Positions 22,785 to 31,763 of a DNA stretch of 64,000 nt are shown here, in pieces; the stretch's first letter is position 1, and each line of letters opens with the position of its first letter. The notes under the pieces were generated by a model. The model saw only the letters and a list, made by a program, of their open reading frames with translations, searched no databases and had not been told where the DNA came from. Where the stretch lies: the NCBI GenBank assembly GCA_024236055.1, contig JACKLF010000002.1, forward strand, positions 62,001 through 126,000. The letters are read 5' to 3'. The translations under genes and the position numbers were made by a program. The DNA is from Alphaproteobacteria bacterium. GTDB lineage: Bacteria; Pseudomonadota; Alphaproteobacteria; Micropepsales; Micropepsaceae.

Positions 22785-25004
22785 ATGAGCGGTGACGGGA
22801 ATGGCGCCAGCCGGCGCGAGGCGGTCGCGCTGGGCGCGGGCAGCCTGATGGCCGCGATGATGCTGGATTCGACCCGCGCCTTCGCCCTGACGGCGGGCAA
22901 CGACGCGGGCAACCTGGAAGGCCTGCCCTGGGCCAACAAGGCGATGCGCTGGATTCAGGTCGCCTTCGTCGAGGACGATCCGCCCAGCTACGATCCGCAA
23001 TTCTGGTTCGACTTTTTCAAGAAGACCCATGCCGATGCGGTCTGCCTGTCGGCCGGCGGCTGCATCTGTTTCTATCCCAGCAAGCTGCCCTTGCAGAAGC
23101 GCGCCAAGTATCTGGGCGACCGCGACATGTTCGGCGAGATGGTCAAGGGCGCGCGCGAACTGGGCATGTCGATCGTCGCCCGTGTCGATCCCCACGCCAT
23201 GAGCGAGGAAGCCTTTGCCGCCCATCCCGAATGGGCCGCCTGCACCATCGACGGCAAGCCACGCCGCCACTGGGCCGCCAAGGACATGTGGGTCACCTGC
23301 CAGAACGCCGGCTTCATGTTCGACTTCATGCCCCAGGTGCTGAAGGAGATCACCCAGACCTATCAGCCCGAAGGGTTCTTCGGAAACCGCTGGGCGGGCA
23401 GCGGCATGTGCTATTGCAAGACCTGCCGCATGCTGTTCCGCATGGCCACCGGCATGGAGCTGCCCACCAGCGACGATCCCCAGGACCCGCAGCGCCACGC
23501 CTATATCGCCTGGAACGCCGAAATGCGCTGGCGCCAGTTCAAGCTGTGGGACGACACCGTCAAGGCGGTCAAGAGCGACTGTTTCTTCAGCCCCAATGGC
23601 GGGATGAACGATCCAAACAAGGTGACCATTCCCATCGTCGGCGTCGACCGCCAGGGCCGCAGCGGCCCCACCCCGCTATGGATGATGGGCAAATACGCCA
23701 AGATCACCCGCGCCTACATGCACAACCTGCCGGTGGCGGGCATCTTCAATGTCGGTGTCGAGGACCACAATCGCTGGAAGGATTCGGTGCAGCGCGGGCC
23801 CGAATTGCAGGCCTGGATGCGCGGCGGCATCGCCCAGGGCTTCCGCCCCTGGATGTGCAAGTTCAAGGCAAAGCCCTTCGACACGCGCTGGGTCGAGCCG
23901 GTGACCGAAATCTATCAGTGGCACTTCGCCAACGACAGATACATGCGCAACACCGCCAACCTGGCGCGGGTGGCGATGGTCAATTCCACCCAGACCGGGG
24001 TCTATACCGCGGGCGGCGCGCCGCTGACGGCGGGCGACAATATTCCCGTTGCCCAGCGCGTTACCGATTCCCAGAACGGCTATTACCAGGCGCTGGTGGA
24101 ATCGCGCATCCCCTTCGAGATGGCCGACGACCGCCAGCTGGACGCCAAATATATCGACCGCTACCGCGTGCTGGTGCTGCCCGACATCGCCGCCCTGTCG
24201 GACGCCCAGTGCAGGCAGATCCGCGATTACGTGACCAAAGGCGGGCGCATCGTCGCCACCGGCGAAACCTCGCTCTATGACGAGGCAGGCAGGAAGCGGG
24301 ACAATTTCGGCCTGGCCGACCTGTTCGGCTGCGACTATGTCAAGACCGGCAGCGGCGTGCAGAATTCCTATCTCACGCCGCGCCACCCGCATGACCTGAC
24401 CAAGGGGCTTGAGGATGCGCCGCGCATCATCGCGGCCACCCAGCAGATCACGGTCAAGCCGCATGGCGATGCCAAACCGCCCCTGACACTGGTGCCGTCC
24501 TATCCCGACCTGCCGATGGAACGGGTCTATCCCGCGCCGGACGAGGCTGAGACCGACATCCCGATGGCCTTCTGCAACACGGTGGGCAAGGGCCGGGTTG
24601 TCTATTTCCCCATGGATATCGACCGCACCTTCTGGGAAGTGCTGGCCGAGGATCACCTGGTTCTGCTGAAGAACGCGGTGCTGTGGGCGGCGCAGGAGAC
24701 GCAGCCCATGACGGTGACGGGACCGGGCCTGGTCGACATCGCCTATTGGCGGCAGGAAAAATCCCTGGCCGCCCATCTGGTCAACATGACCAATCCGATG
24801 ATGATGAAGGGCCCCTACCGCACCATCATGCCGCTGGATGGGCCGCTCACGGTGACGCTGGTGGTGCCGCGCGGCGTGGACACCAAGAAGGTGACCCTGC
24901 TGGAAAGCGGCAAGACCCCGCGCTGGAGCCGAAATGGCCATCTGCTGACGGTGGAGGTGCCATCCGTCCGCCTGCATGAAGTGATTGCTGTTGATTTGAG
25001 CTGA
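22785..25004 (+). CDS. Tat-exported glycoside-hydrolase-like protein with beta-galactosidase trimerisation-type domain
   Basis: A 739-residue protein. The ATG at 22785 is set by GGGAGAATACGCA and opens a twin-arginine-like leader, ASRREAVALGAGSLMAAMML. Residues about 40-400 look like a TIM barrel of the hypothetical glycosidase/GH42-like type: WIQVAFVEDDPPSYDPQFW, AVCLSAGGCICFYPS, SIVARVDPHAMSEE and EGFFGNRWAGSGMCYCKTC. Residues about 430-640 resemble the glutamine-amidotransferase-like trimerisation domain of GH42 enzymes (YYQALVESRIPFEMADDRQLD, RYRVLVLPDIAALSD, GGRIVATGETSLYDE). The C-terminus is a beta domain. A CxxC pair in the barrel may bind metal. The substrate and catalytic residues are not assigned. 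The stop codon forms the first bases of a dispersed repeat. Confidence 0.75.
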   Translation: MSGDGNGASRREAVALGAGSLMAAMMLDSTRAFALTAGNDAGNLEGLPWANKAMRWIQVAFVEDDPPSYDPQFWFDFFKKTHADAVCLSAGGCICFYPSKLPLQKRAKYLGDRDMFGEMVKGARELGMSIVARVDPHAMSEEAFAAHPEWAACTIDGKPRRHWAAKDMWVTCQNAGFMFDFMPQVLKEITQTYQPEGFFGNRWAGSGMCYCKTCRMLFRMATGMELPTSDDPQDPQRHAYIAWNAEMRWRQFKLWDDTVKAVKSDCFFSPNGGMNDPNKVTIPIVGVDRQGRSGPTPLWMMGKYAKITRAYMHNLPVAGIFNVGVEDHNRWKDSVQRGPELQAWMRGGIAQGFRPWMCKFKAKPFDTRWVEPVTEIYQWHFANDRYMRNTANLARVAMVNSTQTGVYTAGGAPLTAGDNIPVAQRVTDSQNGYYQALVESRIPFEMADDRQLDAKYIDRYRVLVLPDIAALSDAQCRQIRDYVTKGGRIVATGETSLYDEAGRKRDNFGLADLFGCDYVKTGSGVQNSYLTPRHPHDLTKGLEDAPRIIAATQQITVKPHGDAKPPLTLVPSYPDLPMERVYPAPDEAETDIPMAFCNTVGKGRVVYFPMDIDRTFWEVLAEDHLVLLKNAVLWAAQETQPMTVTGPGLVDIAYWRQEKSLAAHLVNMTNPMMMKGPYRTIMPLDGPLTVTLVVPRGVDTKKVTLLESGKTPRWSRNGHLLTVEVPSVRLHEVIAVDLS

Positions 25005-25100
25005 CCCCCTCCGGTTTCAGCTTTCGCTTGGTTCGCTGCGCTCACCGCGCACGCTGAAACCACCTCCCCCTCCAATGCGCTGACGCGCATGCGGGGGAGG
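25002..25100. repeat. Dispersed stop-codon-linked palindromic element
   Basis: About 99 bases: TGACCCCCTCC, a long hairpin with arms GGTTTCAGC/GCTGAAACC around a CGCT-rich middle, then CCACCTCCCC, a GCGCTGACGCGC core and GGGGGAGG. It begins with the stop codon of the glycosidase-like gene and is closely matched, in reverse orientation, at 60240-60337. It may work as a terminator or mRNA end. Confidence 0.75.
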
Positions 25101-25118
25101 CAGGCCTGTGCCTTGCGT

Positions 25119-25493
25119 CTACTTCTTCGTCCAGTCGCCGCCCAGCGGCTTGATGTACTGGCCCGCCGGGGTCTTGGCGATCAGCTGGGCGCCGGTGGCC
25201 TGGCCCGCCGCTTCGGGGGTCACGCCGGTTTTGCCCGCGGTCTGGGCATAGACCTGGCGGCGCCCGTCATTGATGGCGTTCACCGCGGCGGTGACATTGG
25301 CCGGGGCCGAGCCGCCGACCAGCCCAAGATAGCCGTCGCCCTGCTCGCCCACCGTGCCGGCGGCCTTGGCGGCGTCGACGGTGGCCTTGTCGGCGGCCAG
25401 GTCGGCGAAAGCGGGGGTGGAAAGCGCGGTCACAGCAAGCGGCGCGCCGGCCAGGGCCGCCACGGCGAAAAGGGCCTTGAGGGAATTGCGCAT
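25119..25493 (-). CDS. ydbL: YdbL-family (DUF1318) periplasmic protein
   Basis: A 124-residue exported protein with a signal peptide (MRNSLKALFAVAALAGAPLAVTA) and the DUF1318 pattern: DKATVDAAKAAGTVGEQGDGYLGLV, AAVNAINDGRRQVYAQTA and TPEAAGQATGAQLIAKTPAGQYI. It is the last gene of a ydbH-ynbE-ydbL operon. In E. coli this trio is linked to AsmA-like transport of phospholipids between inner and outer membrane, with YdbL acting as a periplasmic modulator of YnbE assembly. Twenty-one bases separate it from ynbE, consistent with co-transcription. Confidence 0.88.
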   Translation of the reverse strand: MRNSLKALFAVAALAGAPLAVTALSTPAFADLAADKATVDAAKAAGTVGEQGDGYLGLVGGSAPANVTAAVNAINDGRRQVYAQTAGKTGVTPEAAGQATGAQLIAKTPAGQYIKPLGGDWTKK

Positions 25494-25514
25494 GGCTGTC
25501 GGTCCTTCCTCAGC

Positions 25515-25709
25515 TCAGAACAGGTCGGGGTTCTGCTGGATGGCGCTCTGGACTTCCTTGTCCAGCCGCACCCGCACATCGGCGTCCAGCTTGGCGTAGA
25601 TATTGATCGGCGCGACTTCGACCCGGATGGTCGGCGTGCAGGCGCACAGCGCCGCACCCGTGGCACCCGCCAGCAGCAGTTTGTGGGCGGCTCGATGAGG
25701 CTTCATCAT
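25515..25709 (-). CDS. ynbE: YnbE-family small lipoprotein
   Basis: A 64-residue lipoprotein with lipobox ALCAC and a mature part CTPTIRVEVAPINIYAKLDADVRVRLD, the YnbE pattern. The ATG at 25709 overlaps the stop of ydbH (ATGA), so the two are coupled. In E. coli YnbE is an outer-membrane lipoprotein proposed to stack beta-strands and extend the YdbH groove to the outer membrane. Confidence 0.88.
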   Translation of the reverse strand: MMKPHRAAHKLLLAGATGAALCACTPTIRVEVAPINIYAKLDADVRVRLDKEVQSAIQQNPDLF

Positions 25710-28423
25710 GGCGTCGTACTCCGCGCTTGTGCCGGGTTGAGCGTTTTTGACCACGCTTCGGCATAGGACTTCAAGAGTTCGTCAAAATTAAGGGACGTGT
25801 CCAGCGTCAAATCGATCGGCGTGCCCGAAGGCAGGGGAATCGAGCGCTGCAGCGCACTGCCGTCCAGAATGTCGGACAGCGGCACCTCCGCCGTCTGGGC
25901 CTTGGGCGGGTCGCTATGGCCCTTTATGTGAAAGACAATCTGCAGCCGGCCGCCCGGCACCGAATTGAGCTCGGCGCTCATGCTGTCGAAGGCCAGATGC
26001 TCCAGCGCCTGATAGGCGAAATCCTGCACCGCATTGGTGGCCGCGGCGCCCTGGGTCCACAGATTGTGATTGATCGACAGCCGCCCGGGGCCGTCGGCCG
26101 ACAGGCGCCCCTTGGCGATGCGGATGCCTTCGGGCCCGGTGGTGAAGGGAATATGGCCGCTGACCTTGCCGTCCAGGTTGATCCGGCTGCCCAGGTTGGA
26201 GGCGGCGATCAGCGAGGACAGGGTGATGCCGTTGACGTCGATGGCGCCCTGGATGCGCGTGGGATCGGCGGTCTTGATGGTGAAGCTGCCCAGCGCGGCC
26301 TGGCCTTCGGCAAAGCCGGCCTTGATGGAATCGACGGCGATGGCCTGGGAATTGAATCCGAATTTCAGGTCGACCGTGCTGAAGGGCAGCGTCCAGTCGA
26401 TGCGCGAGATGGTCAGCGACTGATCTGGCGCGGTCTGGGGCGGCAGCAACGAGGTGAAAACGATCTTCGTCTTGATCGCATGGGCCGTGCCCAGCGGTGT
26501 CAGGAAATTCAGCCCATCGATGGTCAGCGTGCCGCCGCTGTCGATGCCCTGCGCATTCCAGGTGACATCGCCGTCAAAGCCGGCCGTGCCCTTGGTCTGG
26601 CGGAAGGCGGCCAGCATCGGCGTCAGGTCCACCGGCTGCAGATGATCGGGGTCGAAACTCACCGCGGGCGCCGCGATATGGGCGCGGCCCACGCCGCTGG
26701 CCATGTCATGGGTTATGGCGACATCGCCCAGCGCCGCGCCATCCTTGCCGGTCACCGCCAGCGTGCCGCGCCACACCCCGGCCTTGAGCGCCAGCCGGCC
26801 ACTGGCCGCCACCGGCAGGAAGCGCGCCGGGCTGGCCTGATCGCGGATGCGCCCGCCGCGCACCGTCACCGTGCCCGCCATTGCGCGCGTGGGCGCGCCG
26901 CTGAAATCCAGCCCTGCCGAACCGTCGTTCAGTTGCACGCCGGCCAGGGTCAGATCGGCGACCGCATTGCGCGCCGACGCGACCAGCCGCCATTTCCCGG
27001 CATCACCGGACAGAAGCGGCTTTGACGGCACCGGGCACAGCGTGGTGGAAATCGCCCGGGCCATCACCTTGGCGGGGCGGAACTGCGCCAGGCGCACGGG
27101 CGCGCAGCCTTTCATGGTGAAAGCCCAGGCGCCATCGTCCCAGCTCACATCGCCCGCGCCGGAAAGACGGGCGCCGCGCAGCATCGCGTAGTCGAAGGCC
27201 GCCGCCAGCCGCAGCGCGCCGGTGACGCGTCCGCCGCTCCAGGTCAGGCTGGCATCCTTTGCGGTAACCTGCGGAAGGCCGCCGCCACGGAGCGCGGCTT
27301 CAAAGCGCGCCTGCACCGCATCGGGCATTACCCCGTCAAGCGTCAGCGCCGACACGGTGAAATCCGCGCCGCCCGCACCGCGCACCGTCACCGGCGCGGA
27401 CATCACCAGATGGGTGCGGCCGCTGTCATGATGCAGATGGCCCGCAAACGCCACATCCAGATGCTTCAGGTTGCGGGCGACCGCGCGGGTCAGGGCGGTA
27501 TCGCCGGTATCGGGCACGGCCAGTACCGGATCGGCCCCGCCCGCGGCGGCGACATCGCCATCGAACCGAAAGCCCGCATCGCCATACTCGGTGCTGACAT
27601 TCGACAGCGTCATGTCGAGGACTGGCTGCGACAGGTGCGTGCCGGCATCCACATCGGCTGCCGCGGCCTTCAGGTGCACCTTCCCCACCCGCACGACGGA
27701 CGCGCCATCGGGCAATTCCCAGCGAAAGCCGGTGGCGTCAAGATCGGCCACGACCTGGCGCGCCTTCACAGCGGCGTCGTTCAGATCACCCTCCAGGTGC
27801 GCAGCGATATGACCGGATTTGCTGTCATAGGTCAGGCGGGCCGCACGCAACCGCAGGTGATGGCCCATATAGGAAATACTGGCGGGACGCGCGGTCAGGG
27901 CTGCGGTGACCGGCAATCCCTCGGTCACTTTCAGGTCGCCATCGACCTCAAGCGGCCCCGCTGGCGTGTCCAGAATGGCGCGCAGGCCGCTCAGCGAAAT
28001 GCTCAGATCCTTGGCGACATAGTCGGACTGGCCGCTGCTTTTGGGCAGCGAATCCAGCCAGGCCTGAAGACTGCCCAGGCTGACATGGCCCTTGGCGTCG
28101 ACGCGCGCGCGCACCACCGGATCGACCAGCCGCACCGCGACCACGCGCGGAATCCAGCGCAGGGGATCGAACTGCACCTCGATGCGCCGGGCCGAAACAT
28201 CGGGCGCGTCCGCCGGCCCCAAAGCAAAGCTGCCGCTGACGCCGGAAAATCCCAGCGCATGGATTTCGACATCAGACCGGATGCCATGATCGCGGAAATA
28301 GGCCTGGGCGACCTGGCCCGCCAGCCGGGCGCGCGCCAGCCATGCCAGCACCAGCGCCAGCAGCAGGGCAAACAGGATGGCGCCCAGGATAAGGCCAAAG
28401 CGGCGCCAGAAAGTCACAAGCAA
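25706..28423 (-). CDS. ydbH: YdbH-family AsmA-like membrane protein
   Basis: A 905-residue envelope protein with one N-terminal membrane helix (FGLILGAILFALLLALVLAWLA) and a long beta-rich periplasmic region of the AsmA/dicarboxylate YdbH type. Typical C-terminal features are the GTLTIDGLNFLTPLGTAH stretch, SKVSGHIPFT-like DGKVSGHIPFTTGPEGIRI and YQALEHLAFDSMSAELNS. The start codon is TTG at 28423 or GTG at 28417; no ATG is available in frame. YdbH is one of three redundant E. coli proteins (with TamB and YhdP) needed for phospholipid delivery to the outer membrane. Coupling to ynbE and ydbL supports the assignment. Confidence 0.88.
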   Translation of the reverse strand: MLVTFWRRFGLILGAILFALLLALVLAWLARARLAGQVAQAYFRDHGIRSDVEIHALGFSGVSGSFALGPADAPDVSARRIEVQFDPLRWIPRVVAVRLVDPVVRARVDAKGHVSLGSLQAWLDSLPKSSGQSDYVAKDLSISLSGLRAILDTPAGPLEVDGDLKVTEGLPVTAALTARPASISYMGHHLRLRAARLTYDSKSGHIAAHLEGDLNDAAVKARQVVADLDATGFRWELPDGASVVRVGKVHLKAAAADVDAGTHLSQPVLDMTLSNVSTEYGDAGFRFDGDVAAAGGADPVLAVPDTGDTALTRAVARNLKHLDVAFAGHLHHDSGRTHLVMSAPVTVRGAGGADFTVSALTLDGVMPDAVQARFEAALRGGGLPQVTAKDASLTWSGGRVTGALRLAAAFDYAMLRGARLSGAGDVSWDDGAWAFTMKGCAPVRLAQFRPAKVMARAISTTLCPVPSKPLLSGDAGKWRLVASARNAVADLTLAGVQLNDGSAGLDFSGAPTRAMAGTVTVRGGRIRDQASPARFLPVAASGRLALKAGVWRGTLAVTGKDGAALGDVAITHDMASGVGRAHIAAPAVSFDPDHLQPVDLTPMLAAFRQTKGTAGFDGDVTWNAQGIDSGGTLTIDGLNFLTPLGTAHAIKTKIVFTSLLPPQTAPDQSLTISRIDWTLPFSTVDLKFGFNSQAIAVDSIKAGFAEGQAALGSFTIKTADPTRIQGAIDVNGITLSSLIAASNLGSRINLDGKVSGHIPFTTGPEGIRIAKGRLSADGPGRLSINHNLWTQGAAATNAVQDFAYQALEHLAFDSMSAELNSVPGGRLQIVFHIKGHSDPPKAQTAEVPLSDILDGSALQRSIPLPSGTPIDLTLDTSLNFDELLKSYAEAWSKTLNPAQARSTTP

Positions 28424-28577
28424 ACGTCCCGCATGATCAGGTCAGGCTAGCAGATTTGACGGCAATTCAGGCCCGGATATGGCGTGTGTATCGTCTCGCT
28501 CACGGCAAGCTCGCTTCGCTCGCCGCCTCCGCGGGGGCGGCAGACCCCTGCCGGGGCGCGGGCGCACCCGTTAAACC
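28424..28577. other. Intergenic region with CGCT-rich repeats and a short hairpin
   Basis: This 154-base gap between the lactonase gene and ydbH holds a CTCGCTTCGCTCGCC block similar to the hairpin middle of the element at 60240. It also holds a CGGCAG/CTGCCG stem (28538-28553) with a four-base loop. No T-run and no gene are seen. It presumably contains the ydbH promoter. Confidence 0.4.
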
Positions 28578-29423
28578 TCATTTTTGTCCTTTTGCCCGCA
28601 ACGGGCGATATATGCGCACCGCATTGTCGCCCATCACGGCGCGCACTGCGCTGGATTGCTGCGCCGCGATGGCCTGGCGCGCCAGCTCGAACCATTCCTG
28701 ATAATCGCCCGCAAGTGTCAGAACCGGCCAATCGCTACCCCATATCAGCCGCCCGTCCCCGAACAGGTCATACAGGAACCCGGCGGCGGCCATCACATCG
28801 CTTACGCCCGCGCCGGGCTGAAGTTCCGTCAGCAGGCCGGAAAGTTTGCAGGTCACGTTGGGCAAAAGCGCCAGACCCGCCATCGCATCGCGCCACGCCG
28901 CCATAGCCTGTTCGTCGCCCAGCCGCGGCTTGGCGGCATGGTCCAGCACGATGGAAAGCTGGGGATGGCGCCCAGCCAGTTCGGCGATCACGCCGACCTG
29001 GTGGGATTTGACCAGCGCGTCGAACACCAGGCCCTCGGCGGCGATGGCGTTCAGCGCCGGTTCCAGCTCCGCACGCAAAATCCAGTCCGGCTGGGCGATG
29101 TCCTGCAGCATGGGGCGGACGCCCAGAAACAGCGGGTCCGCCGCACGGGCAAGAATCTGTGCCGGCGCATCGGGCGCCGCCAGATCGATCCAGCCCACCA
29201 CGCCCAGAACCCAGGGCGTGCGCCGGGCGATGGCCAGCATATAGTCCGTCTCCGCCGTGCTGGGCGCGGCCTGCACCAGGATCGTCGCATCCACGCCGGT
29301 CTGCTGCAGCAGGGGCCGCAGATCGTCTGTGCCATAGACGCGATGGATCGGCATGTCGGGCGTCAGCCAGCCATAGTCGCCGCGCGCCGGATTCCAGAAA
29401 TGCTGATGGGCGTCGACAATCAT
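28578..29423 (-). CDS. Amidohydrolase, L-fucono-1,5-lactonase type
   Basis: A 281-residue cog3618-type metal hydrolase. The ATG at 29423 overlaps the stop of the aldose dehydrogenase gene (ATGA) and directly opens the barrel with IVDAHQHFWNPARGDYGWL, which carries the HxH metal ligands. SIVLDHAAKPRLG and LIWGSDWPVL hold the further His and the catalytic Asp expected in the family. The reaction is hydrolysis of a sugar-acid lactone to the open acid, downstream of the aldose dehydrogenase encoded immediately before. In C. jejuni and Xanthomonas the equivalent enzyme opens L-fuconolactone. The exact sugar (L-fucose, L-galactose or D-arabinose) is not fixed by the sequence. Confidence 0.87.
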   Translation of the reverse strand: MIVDAHQHFWNPARGDYGWLTPDMPIHRVYGTDDLRPLLQQTGVDATILVQAAPSTAETDYMLAIARRTPWVLGVVGWIDLAAPDAPAQILARAADPLFLGVRPMLQDIAQPDWILRAELEPALNAIAAEGLVFDALVKSHQVGVIAELAGRHPQLSIVLDHAAKPRLGDEQAMAAWRDAMAGLALLPNVTCKLSGLLTELQPGAGVSDVMAAAGFLYDLFGDGRLIWGSDWPVLTLAGDYQEWFELARQAIAAQQSSAVRAVMGDNAVRIYRPLRAKGQK

Positions 29424-30442
29424 GAAGGCACCGGCGCGTCCTCGCGCATAAGCCCCTCGGTCTTCAGGTCGCGCCACAGCGCGGCCGGGATGGGATGATG
29501 GTAGAGCGCCAGCGCCTGTTCCACCCGCCCAGGCGAATCCAGGCCGGGGATCACGCTGGCGGTCAAGGGATGGGCCAGCGGAAACTGAAGCGCCGCGGCG
29601 GCCAGCGGCACGTCATGGGCGCCGCAGACATCCTCGATCGCGCCCACCTTCGCGATCACGTCGTCAGGCGCGGCGCCATAGTTGAAGGTCAGGGCGGCAT
29701 CGGTCCTGGTGCCCACCGCCAGGATGCCCGAATTGAAAGGGCCGCCCACCACCATGGCGGTGCCCGCCTCGGCGCAGGCCGGCAGCAGATCGTCCAGCGG
29801 CGCCTGTTCCAGCAAGGTATAGCGGCCCGCCAGCAGGATCACATCCAGCCGCGCATGGGCCATGACCTCAAGGCAGGCGGCGGCCTCGTTCACGCCGACG
29901 CCGAATCCGGCAATCGCGCCCTCAGCGCGCAGTTCCTCCAGCGCCTTCAGCCCGCCGCCATGGGTCAGTTGCGCCATGCACAGATGGTTTTCGCTGCCAT
30001 GGGTCATCCGGCCGATGTCATGAACATACAGCAGGTCGATACGCGCCAGCCCCAGCCGCTGCAGGCTTTCGCGATATGACCGCATCACCGCGTCATAGGA
30101 ATAGTCGAACACCGGCTCGAACGGCATCGGCGTGGCATAGCCGTGCCGCACTTCGTCCGCGCTGACCGGATGGGCCACCGGCTCCAGCAGGCGGCCCACC
30201 TTGGTCGACAGAACATGATCGGTGCCGCGCAAAACATCGCCCAGACGGCGCTCCGACAGGCCGAAGCCGTAAAAGGGAGCGGTGTCGAAATAGCCGAAAC
30301 CGCCACCCACCGCTGTCGCCAGCGTGGCGCGCGCATCGGCATCGGCCAGTGGGCGGAACAGATTGCCCAGCGGTGCGGCCCCGAACCCCAGTTCGGTGAC
30401 ATTGAGCCCCGTGCGGCCCAGCGGGCGGCGCTTCAGCGTCAT
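29420..30442 (-). CDS. Aldo/keto reductase, L-fucose dehydrogenase type
   Basis: A 340-residue aldo/keto reductase with the AKR tetrad: Asp and Tyr in FGYFDTAPFYGFG, Lys in LSTKVGRLLEP and His in DLLYVHDIGRM. It is of the D-threo-aldose/L-fucose 1-dehydrogenase group, which oxidises the C1 of L-fucose-like sugars to the lactone with NAD(P)+. The gene overlaps fucP upstream and the lactonase downstream by four bases each, making a tightly coupled set. The chain transporter, dehydrogenase, lactonase, dehydratase is the standard oxidative route for deoxy-hexoses. Confidence 0.88.
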   Translation of the reverse strand: MTLKRRPLGRTGLNVTELGFGAAPLGNLFRPLADADARATLATAVGGGFGYFDTAPFYGFGLSERRLGDVLRGTDHVLSTKVGRLLEPVAHPVSADEVRHGYATPMPFEPVFDYSYDAVMRSYRESLQRLGLARIDLLYVHDIGRMTHGSENHLCMAQLTHGGGLKALEELRAEGAIAGFGVGVNEAAACLEVMAHARLDVILLAGRYTLLEQAPLDDLLPACAEAGTAMVVGGPFNSGILAVGTRTDAALTFNYGAAPDDVIAKVGAIEDVCGAHDVPLAAAALQFPLAHPLTASVIPGLDSPGRVEQALALYHHPIPAALWRDLKTEGLMREDAPVPS

Positions 30443-31704
30443 GCTGCCGCGCGCTCCGTGCGCGTCACATAATGACCGAAGCTCAACACCACCAGATAGC
30501 AGAAAGCCGGGAAGAACAGGCTCCAGTGCAGCGCGCCGGCATGATCGGCGATCACGCTCATCAGCGGCGGCACCACCGCGGCGCCGGAAATCGCCATCAC
30601 GATGAAGCTGGCGGCGAATTCGGTTTCATGGCCAAGCCCCTCCAGACCCAGGGCGAAGATGGTCGGGAACATGATCGACATGAAGAAACTGGTGGCGGTC
30701 ATGGCATAGATGGAGGGAAAACCGCCCAGCGTCGCGGCCAGGCAGCACAGCACGATGTTGCAGCCGCAATAGAGCATCAGCTGGCGTGCCGGGATCATGG
30801 TTCGCTGCAGCCAGGCGCCGGAGAACCGCCCCACGCAGAAGGCCACCATGGTGGCGAACAGATAGACGGTGGCGCCGGTGCGCTCGGGCACATGTGCCGC
30901 CTCGCCCGCGAAATCGACCAGCAGGCTCCAGATGCCGACCTGCGCGCCGCAATAGAAGAACTGCGCCACCACGGCATAGAGCACGCGCGGCCTTTTCAGC
31001 ACGGCAAAAGGCGAGCTATGCCCCTCAGGCGTTACCGCGCTTCGCAGCGGCGGGTATCTGGTCAGCGCGATGGCGCCGGCGATGATCACCATCAGGATTC
31101 CCAGCACCAGATAGGGCGGGCCGACCGCCGCCGCCTCGCTGGCGCGCCAGCTGTCGATCGACTGGGGCGTCATCGCCGCCAACTGGGCCGGGCTGTATTC
31201 GACGCCGGAAAAAATGACATAGCCGCCGACCAGCGGCCCCAGCACCGTGGCGACGCCGTTGAAGGCCTGGGCGAAATTCAGCCGTGGGCTTGCGGTTTTC
31301 GGGTCGCCCAGTATGGCGATATAGGGATTGGCCGAGGTTTCCAGAAAGGCCGCGCCGAAGGCGATGATGTAAAGCGCCGCCAGGAAGATGCCATAGATGC
31401 GCAGATGGGCGGCGGGCACGAACAGGAAGGCGCCGATGGCATACATCGCCAGGCCCGTCACCATCGTCTTCTTGTAGCCGATGCGCCGGATGATCATGGC
31501 CGCAGGCAAGGGCGCGCAGAAATAGCCGATATAGAACGCGAACTGGGTCAGGCTGGCCTGGGTGCGGGTCAGGTCCAGCGCCTTCTGGAAATGGTGCAGC
31601 AAAAGGTCGTTGAACTGCGAGGCCAGGCCCCAGGCGAAGAACAGCGTGGCGGTCAGCGAAAAGGCAACGGCAAAGCGCCGTTCGACGATTGGAAATTTCG
31701 GCAT
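30439..31704 (-). CDS. fucP: FucP-type sugar:H+ symporter
   Basis: A 421-residue MFS transporter of the fucose:proton symporter family, with FFAWGLASQFNDLLLHHFQKALDLTRTQAS at the N-terminus, the FCAPLPAAMIIRRIGYKK loop, and FLETSANPYIAILGDP. These are hallmark FucP segments; the Asp/Asn and Glu positions match those used for substrate and proton binding. Twelve membrane helices are predicted by eye. It is the second gene of the fucose-type operon, 60 bases after the UxaA-family dehydratase gene, and overlaps the aldose dehydrogenase gene. Confidence 0.88.
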   Translation of the reverse strand: MPKFPIVERRFAVAFSLTATLFFAWGLASQFNDLLLHHFQKALDLTRTQASLTQFAFYIGYFCAPLPAAMIIRRIGYKKTMVTGLAMYAIGAFLFVPAAHLRIYGIFLAALYIIAFGAAFLETSANPYIAILGDPKTASPRLNFAQAFNGVATVLGPLVGGYVIFSGVEYSPAQLAAMTPQSIDSWRASEAAAVGPPYLVLGILMVIIAGAIALTRYPPLRSAVTPEGHSSPFAVLKRPRVLYAVVAQFFYCGAQVGIWSLLVDFAGEAAHVPERTGATVYLFATMVAFCVGRFSGAWLQRTMIPARQLMLYCGCNIVLCCLAATLGGFPSIYAMTATSFFMSIMFPTIFALGLEGLGHETEFAASFIVMAISGAAVVPPLMSVIADHAGALHWSLFFPAFCYLVVLSFGHYVTRTERAAA

Positions 31705-31763
31705 TTCACCCCCGGAGCCTGCTCTTGTTATGGGGGCATCTAAGCGGATTTCAGGTCCGCTTG

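Noticed and set aside
28501..28560. Terminator after the lactonase gene
   Set aside because: Only a 6-bp stem with no T-run is present, so it is listed as an intergenic hairpin and not a terminator.
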